From positions 62,001-126,000 of the forward strand of contig CAWHAP010000023.1 of assembly GCA_963827335.1 (NCBI GenBank): a stretch of DNA of 64,000 bases, given 5' to 3'. This document shows positions 61,958 to 64,000 of this stretch, piece after piece; position 1 is the stretch's first letter, and each line of letters begins with the position of its first letter. Made by a program: the position numbers and the translations under genes. The notes under the pieces were generated by a model that was not told where the DNA came from, did no database searches, and saw nothing but the letters and a program-made list of their open reading frames with translations. This stretch comes from DASQMT01 sp963827335 (GTDB lineage: Bacteria; Actinomycetota; Thermoleophilia; Solirubrobacterales; Solirubrobacteraceae).

Positions 61958-63333
61958 CGACGACGGCGGTTGCGGAAGAGCTCGAGGCGGTCGTCGCCGC
62001 CGCGCGACCCGGCGATCGGCTCCCCTCGGTGCGCGACCTCATGCGCCGGCACGGCGCCGGCCCGGCGACCGTGCAGCGGGCCGTGCACCAGCTGGTGGGC
62101 CGCGGGCTCGTGGAGGCGCGGCCCGGCCGGGGGACCTTCGTCGCGCGCGGACCCGCCGCCGGGGCGCCGGCGGCGCCCGACCATGGGTGGCAGACGGTGG
62201 CGCTGGGCGCCCGCACGCTCGACGCGGGCGCGCTCGAGGACCTCCTCCGGCTGGTGCCGCCCGGGACGCTCGCGCTGTCGTTCGGCTACCTGCCGGAGGA
62301 CCTGCAGCCGCGCGGGGCGCTCGGGCAGGCGCTCGGCCGCGCGGCGCGCCGGCCTGGCGCCTGGGCCGCGATGCCGGCCGAGGGCCTGGCGCCGCTGCGC
62401 GCGCTGCTGGCGGCGCGGCTCGGGGGCGGGCACGCCGCGGAGGACGTGATCGTCACCGACGGCGGCCAGTCCGCGCTGGCCGCGTGCCTCCGCGGCCTGG
62501 CCCCGCCGGGCGGTGCGGTGGTCGTGGAGTCGCCGACCTACCTCGGCGCCCTCGCCGCGGCACGCGCGGCGAACCTCGTCCCGGTGCCCGTGCCGAGCGA
62601 CGCCGGCGGCGTCCGGCCCGACCTCCTGGCCGGCGCGCTCGCGGCGTCGGGCGCGAAGCTCGTCTACCTGCAGCCGGCGATCGCCAACCCGCACGGCGCG
62701 GTGCTCGCCCCGGACCGGCGCGCCGATGTGCTCGCCGCGGTCCGCGCCGCGGGCGCGTTCCTGATCGAGGACGACGCGATGCGCGAGCTCGCCTTCGCCC
62801 CCGAGCGGCTGCCGCCGCCGCTGGCCGGCGAGGACCCGGACGGCCACGTGGTGCACATCGGCTCGCTCACCAAGGTCGCCGCGCCCGGGCTCCGGATCGG
62901 GGTGATCGCCGCCCGCGGCCCTGCGCTCGCTCGGCTCCGCGCGGCGCGGGTCGTCGAGGACTTCTTCGTGCCCGGCCCGCTCCAGGAGGCGGCGGTCGAG
63001 CTGCTCGGCTCGCCGGCCTGGCCACGGCACCTGCGGCGGCTGCGCGCGGGTCTGCGCGAGCGCCGCGACGCGCTCCTCGCCGCGATCGACGACACGCTCG
63101 GGCCCGGCCGCGTCGTCCCGCCCGCGGGCGGCATGCACGCCTGGGTGCGGCTCGACGCCGGCGAGGACGACATCGCGCTCGCCGAGCGCGCCTATGCGGC
63201 CGGCGTCAAGGTGTTCGCCGGGCGGCACTGGTTCCCGGCCGAGCCGCCGGGGCCGCACCTGCGGATCACCTACGCTGCGGAGCCGCCGGACCGGCTCCGC
63301 GAGGGGATGCGGCTGCTGGCGTCGGTGCGGTAG
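61942..63333 (+). CDS. MocR-type GntR regulator/aminotransferase-like protein
   Basis: A 463-residue protein. Residues 5-70 are a GntR winged helix (RPGDRLPSVRDLMRRHGAGP then ATVQRAVHQLVGRGLVEARP). The remainder is a fold-type I PLP domain: TDGGQSALAACLRGLAPPGG, LVYLQPAIANPHGAVL, IEDDAMRELAF, and the PLP Lys in IGSLTKVAAPGLRIG. MocR proteins sense PLP or amino acids and activate or repress a divergent gene, here the EamA transporter. ATG 61942 overlaps the EamA start. TATCCT lies 8 nt upstream, fitting a leaderless mRNA. Confidence 0.92.
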   Translation: MLDGNTTTAVAEELEAVVAAARPGDRLPSVRDLMRRHGAGPATVQRAVHQLVGRGLVEARPGRGTFVARGPAAGAPAAPDHGWQTVALGARTLDAGALEDLLRLVPPGTLALSFGYLPEDLQPRGALGQALGRAARRPGAWAAMPAEGLAPLRALLAARLGGGHAAEDVIVTDGGQSALAACLRGLAPPGGAVVVESPTYLGALAAARAANLVPVPVPSDAGGVRPDLLAGALAASGAKLVYLQPAIANPHGAVLAPDRRADVLAAVRAAGAFLIEDDAMRELAFAPERLPPPLAGEDPDGHVVHIGSLTKVAAPGLRIGVIAARGPALARLRAARVVEDFFVPGPLQEAAVELLGSPAWPRHLRRLRAGLRERRDALLAAIDDTLGPGRVVPPAGGMHAWVRLDAGEDDIALAERAYAAGVKVFAGRHWFPAEPPGPHLRITYAAEPPDRLREGMRLLASVR

Positions 63334-63349
63334 TCGTTCTCCGCCGGAC

Positions 63350-63551
63350 GCGAGCGGCGGCCCCGGCGAACGTCAACGGCGGGCACTGAGGGAGACGGGT
63401 CTGGTGGGGCAGCGCTCCCGTGGAACCGCTTCCACCAGGGCGATTGTCGGCTTGGGTGTCATATGGACCCCCAAGCCGACAATCGCTCGCCGCCAACCCG
63501 GAGCCCTTCCCCTCGATGCCGGTGTTGACGTTCGCCCGCGCCCGCCATCAC
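63350..63551. repeat. Family-1 modular palindromic repeat, copy E
   Basis: Left end GCGAGCGGCGGCCCCGG with CGAACGTCAAC; right end GTTGACGTTCGC with GCGCCCGCCATCAC. Module C TGGAACCGCTTCCA (63421-63434) precedes module B (63440-63486, GCGATTGTCGGCTTGG and its mirror around CATATG), the reverse order of copies C and D, so the interior is inverted relative to them. It lies between the MocR gene and the CAP-domain gene. Confidence 0.92.
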
Positions 63552-63710
63552 ACCGGCGGGAGACCACTTGAACCGCCGGAAACCGGCGCATCTCAAACAT
63601 CTCATGTCATGGTTGAAACCGGGTTGGCGGGGTAGGGACGGGGGACGGTCCGCGGGCCAGGGAGTCGCGGAGCGGGACCAGGAACACCAGGACCAGGGGA
63701 GGTCCGCCGG
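63552..63710 (+). other. Leader region of the CAP-domain gene
   Basis: With copy E this makes up the 377-bp gap. It holds CCGCCGGAAACCGGCG (63574-63589), a short hairpin, then TTGAAA near 63614 as a possible -35, and the ribosome site GGGGAGG at 63697-63703. I looked for a cyclic-di-AMP riboswitch, common before such secreted proteins, and did not find its conserved segments. Confidence 0.35.
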
Positions 63711-64000
63711 ATGCGCCGCCGTGCCAGCGCGCCTCTTCATGGGGCGCGTCCAGATCGCCGTGCCCTGCCGCTCGCCGCGTGTGTCGCGCTGCCGGTCGTG
63801 CTCGCGCTCGCCGTCACGGCGGCGCCCGCCTCCGCCGCGACGTCCGCGCGCGCAGCCGCGTGCGCCGGCGCCGCCGCCGCCGTCGGCTCCGTCCCCGGCG
63901 CCGCCATGCGCGCCGCGCTGCAGTGCGTGGTCGACGCCGAGCGGGCGCGCCACGGCCTCGGCCCGCTCGGGTCCGACGCGCGCCTCGCCAGAGCCGCGCG
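63711..64000 (+). CDS. Secreted CAP/SCP-domain protein (3' end cut by window)
   Basis: The frame begins at ATG 63711 with GGGGAGG 7 nt upstream and runs off the window. A signal peptide is clear: basic RRALPLAACVALPVVLALAV core and APASAA cleavage site. The mature start carries LQCVVDAERARHGLGPLGSD and ARLARAA, the opening helix of CAP (cysteine-rich secretory/PR-1) domains, which normally reads LVNxERxxxGLxPL. CAP proteins in bacteria are secreted and of varied or unknown role; a Cys pair is likely (AACAGAAAAV and LQCVV). The catalytic-looking His residues would lie beyond the edge. Confidence 0.8.
   Translation, partial: MRRRASAPLHGARPDRRALPLAACVALPVVLALAVTAAPASAATSARAAACAGAAAAVGSVPGAAMRAALQCVVDAERARHGLGPLGSDARLARAA

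Noticed and set aside
63552..63710. Cyclic-di-AMP riboswitch before the CAP-domain gene
   Set aside because: None of the conserved ydaO-type segments could be found.

Overview
The window is very GC-rich (roughly 74% by eye) with compact, mostly intergenic-poor coding on both strands. An OpcA-type G6PDH assembly protein, many leaderless-looking starts (a TANNNT box 6-8 nt before ATG/GTG and no Shine-Dalgarno), a DUF1707 protein, an MmyB-type XRE regulator and a large AAA/LuxR regulator all point to an actinomycete. A deep-branching member of Thermoleophilia (Solirubrobacterales) is my best guess, but it is an inference from style and gene content and not from a marker gene. No rRNA, tRNA, CRISPR array, prophage or transposase gene was found.

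Layout. 1-4.0 kb: a truncated secreted protein and an MFS exporter, divergent from an ArsR/DUF5937 regulator that is bracketed by two copies of a palindromic repeat; then a DUF1707 membrane protein. 4.0-10.0 kb: methionine aminopeptidase, a CDP-alcohol phosphatidyltransferase, a TetR regulator, and an M1 peptidase lipoprotein / lipase / DHA2 exporter operon. 10.1-23.2 kb: GST-fold protein, a full PAS-GAF-GGDEF-EAL enzyme coupled to an M19 dipeptidase, an M3 oligopeptidase, a TetR/MFS divergent pair with two operators, DoxX protein, and an ABC ATPase/FtsX-type permease/metallophosphoesterase operon. 23.3-28.5 kb: a three-gene set of a Ser/Thr kinase with a C-terminal beta-propeller, a cyclic-nucleotide-binding-like protein and a membrane [4Fe-4S]/[2Fe-2S]/FAD fusion. 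28.5-36.8 kb: MsrB, AAA-LuxR and XRE regulators, PadR, an amino-acid permease and a GH8 glucanase. 36.9-49.8 kb: a sugar-phosphate operon (tkt, tal-pgi fusion, gnd, zwf, opcA, pgl, ROK kinase, rpiB, GH15, DUF1059). 49.7-64 kb: exporter, lipoprotein, SF2 helicase, MerR, a novel-looking membrane protein with MarR, CsoR, histidine ammonia-lyase, phosphoesterase, acetyltransferase, EamA transporter with MocR regulator, and a truncated CAP-domain secreted protein.

How the genes work together. The 37-49.6 kb operon contains nearly everything needed to take polymeric or free glucose through the oxidative and non-oxidative pentose phosphate pathway. GH15 can release glucose and the ROK kinase can phosphorylate it. 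Zwf/OpcA, Pgl and Gnd then make ribulose-5-P and NAD(P)H, and RpiB, Tkt and Tal-Pgi return the carbon to glycolysis. Most other genes form regulator/transporter pairs.

Two families of non-coding elements stand out. Family 1 is five modular palindromic repeats of about 200-260 bp (2001-2199, 3218-3446, 35348-35552, 51520-51779, 63350-63551). They share termini built around CGAACGTCAAC and carry shuffled internal palindromes. Family 2 is two hairpin elements of about 163 bp (44122-44284, 47566-47727) sitting exactly in the leaders of opcA and the GH15 gene. Their arms differ between copies in a compensated way, and every transition-type mismatch becomes a G-U pair only on the minus strand, which suggests a structured RNA read antisense to the operon. 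These two families and the kinase/redox cluster are the most promising undescribed biology here.
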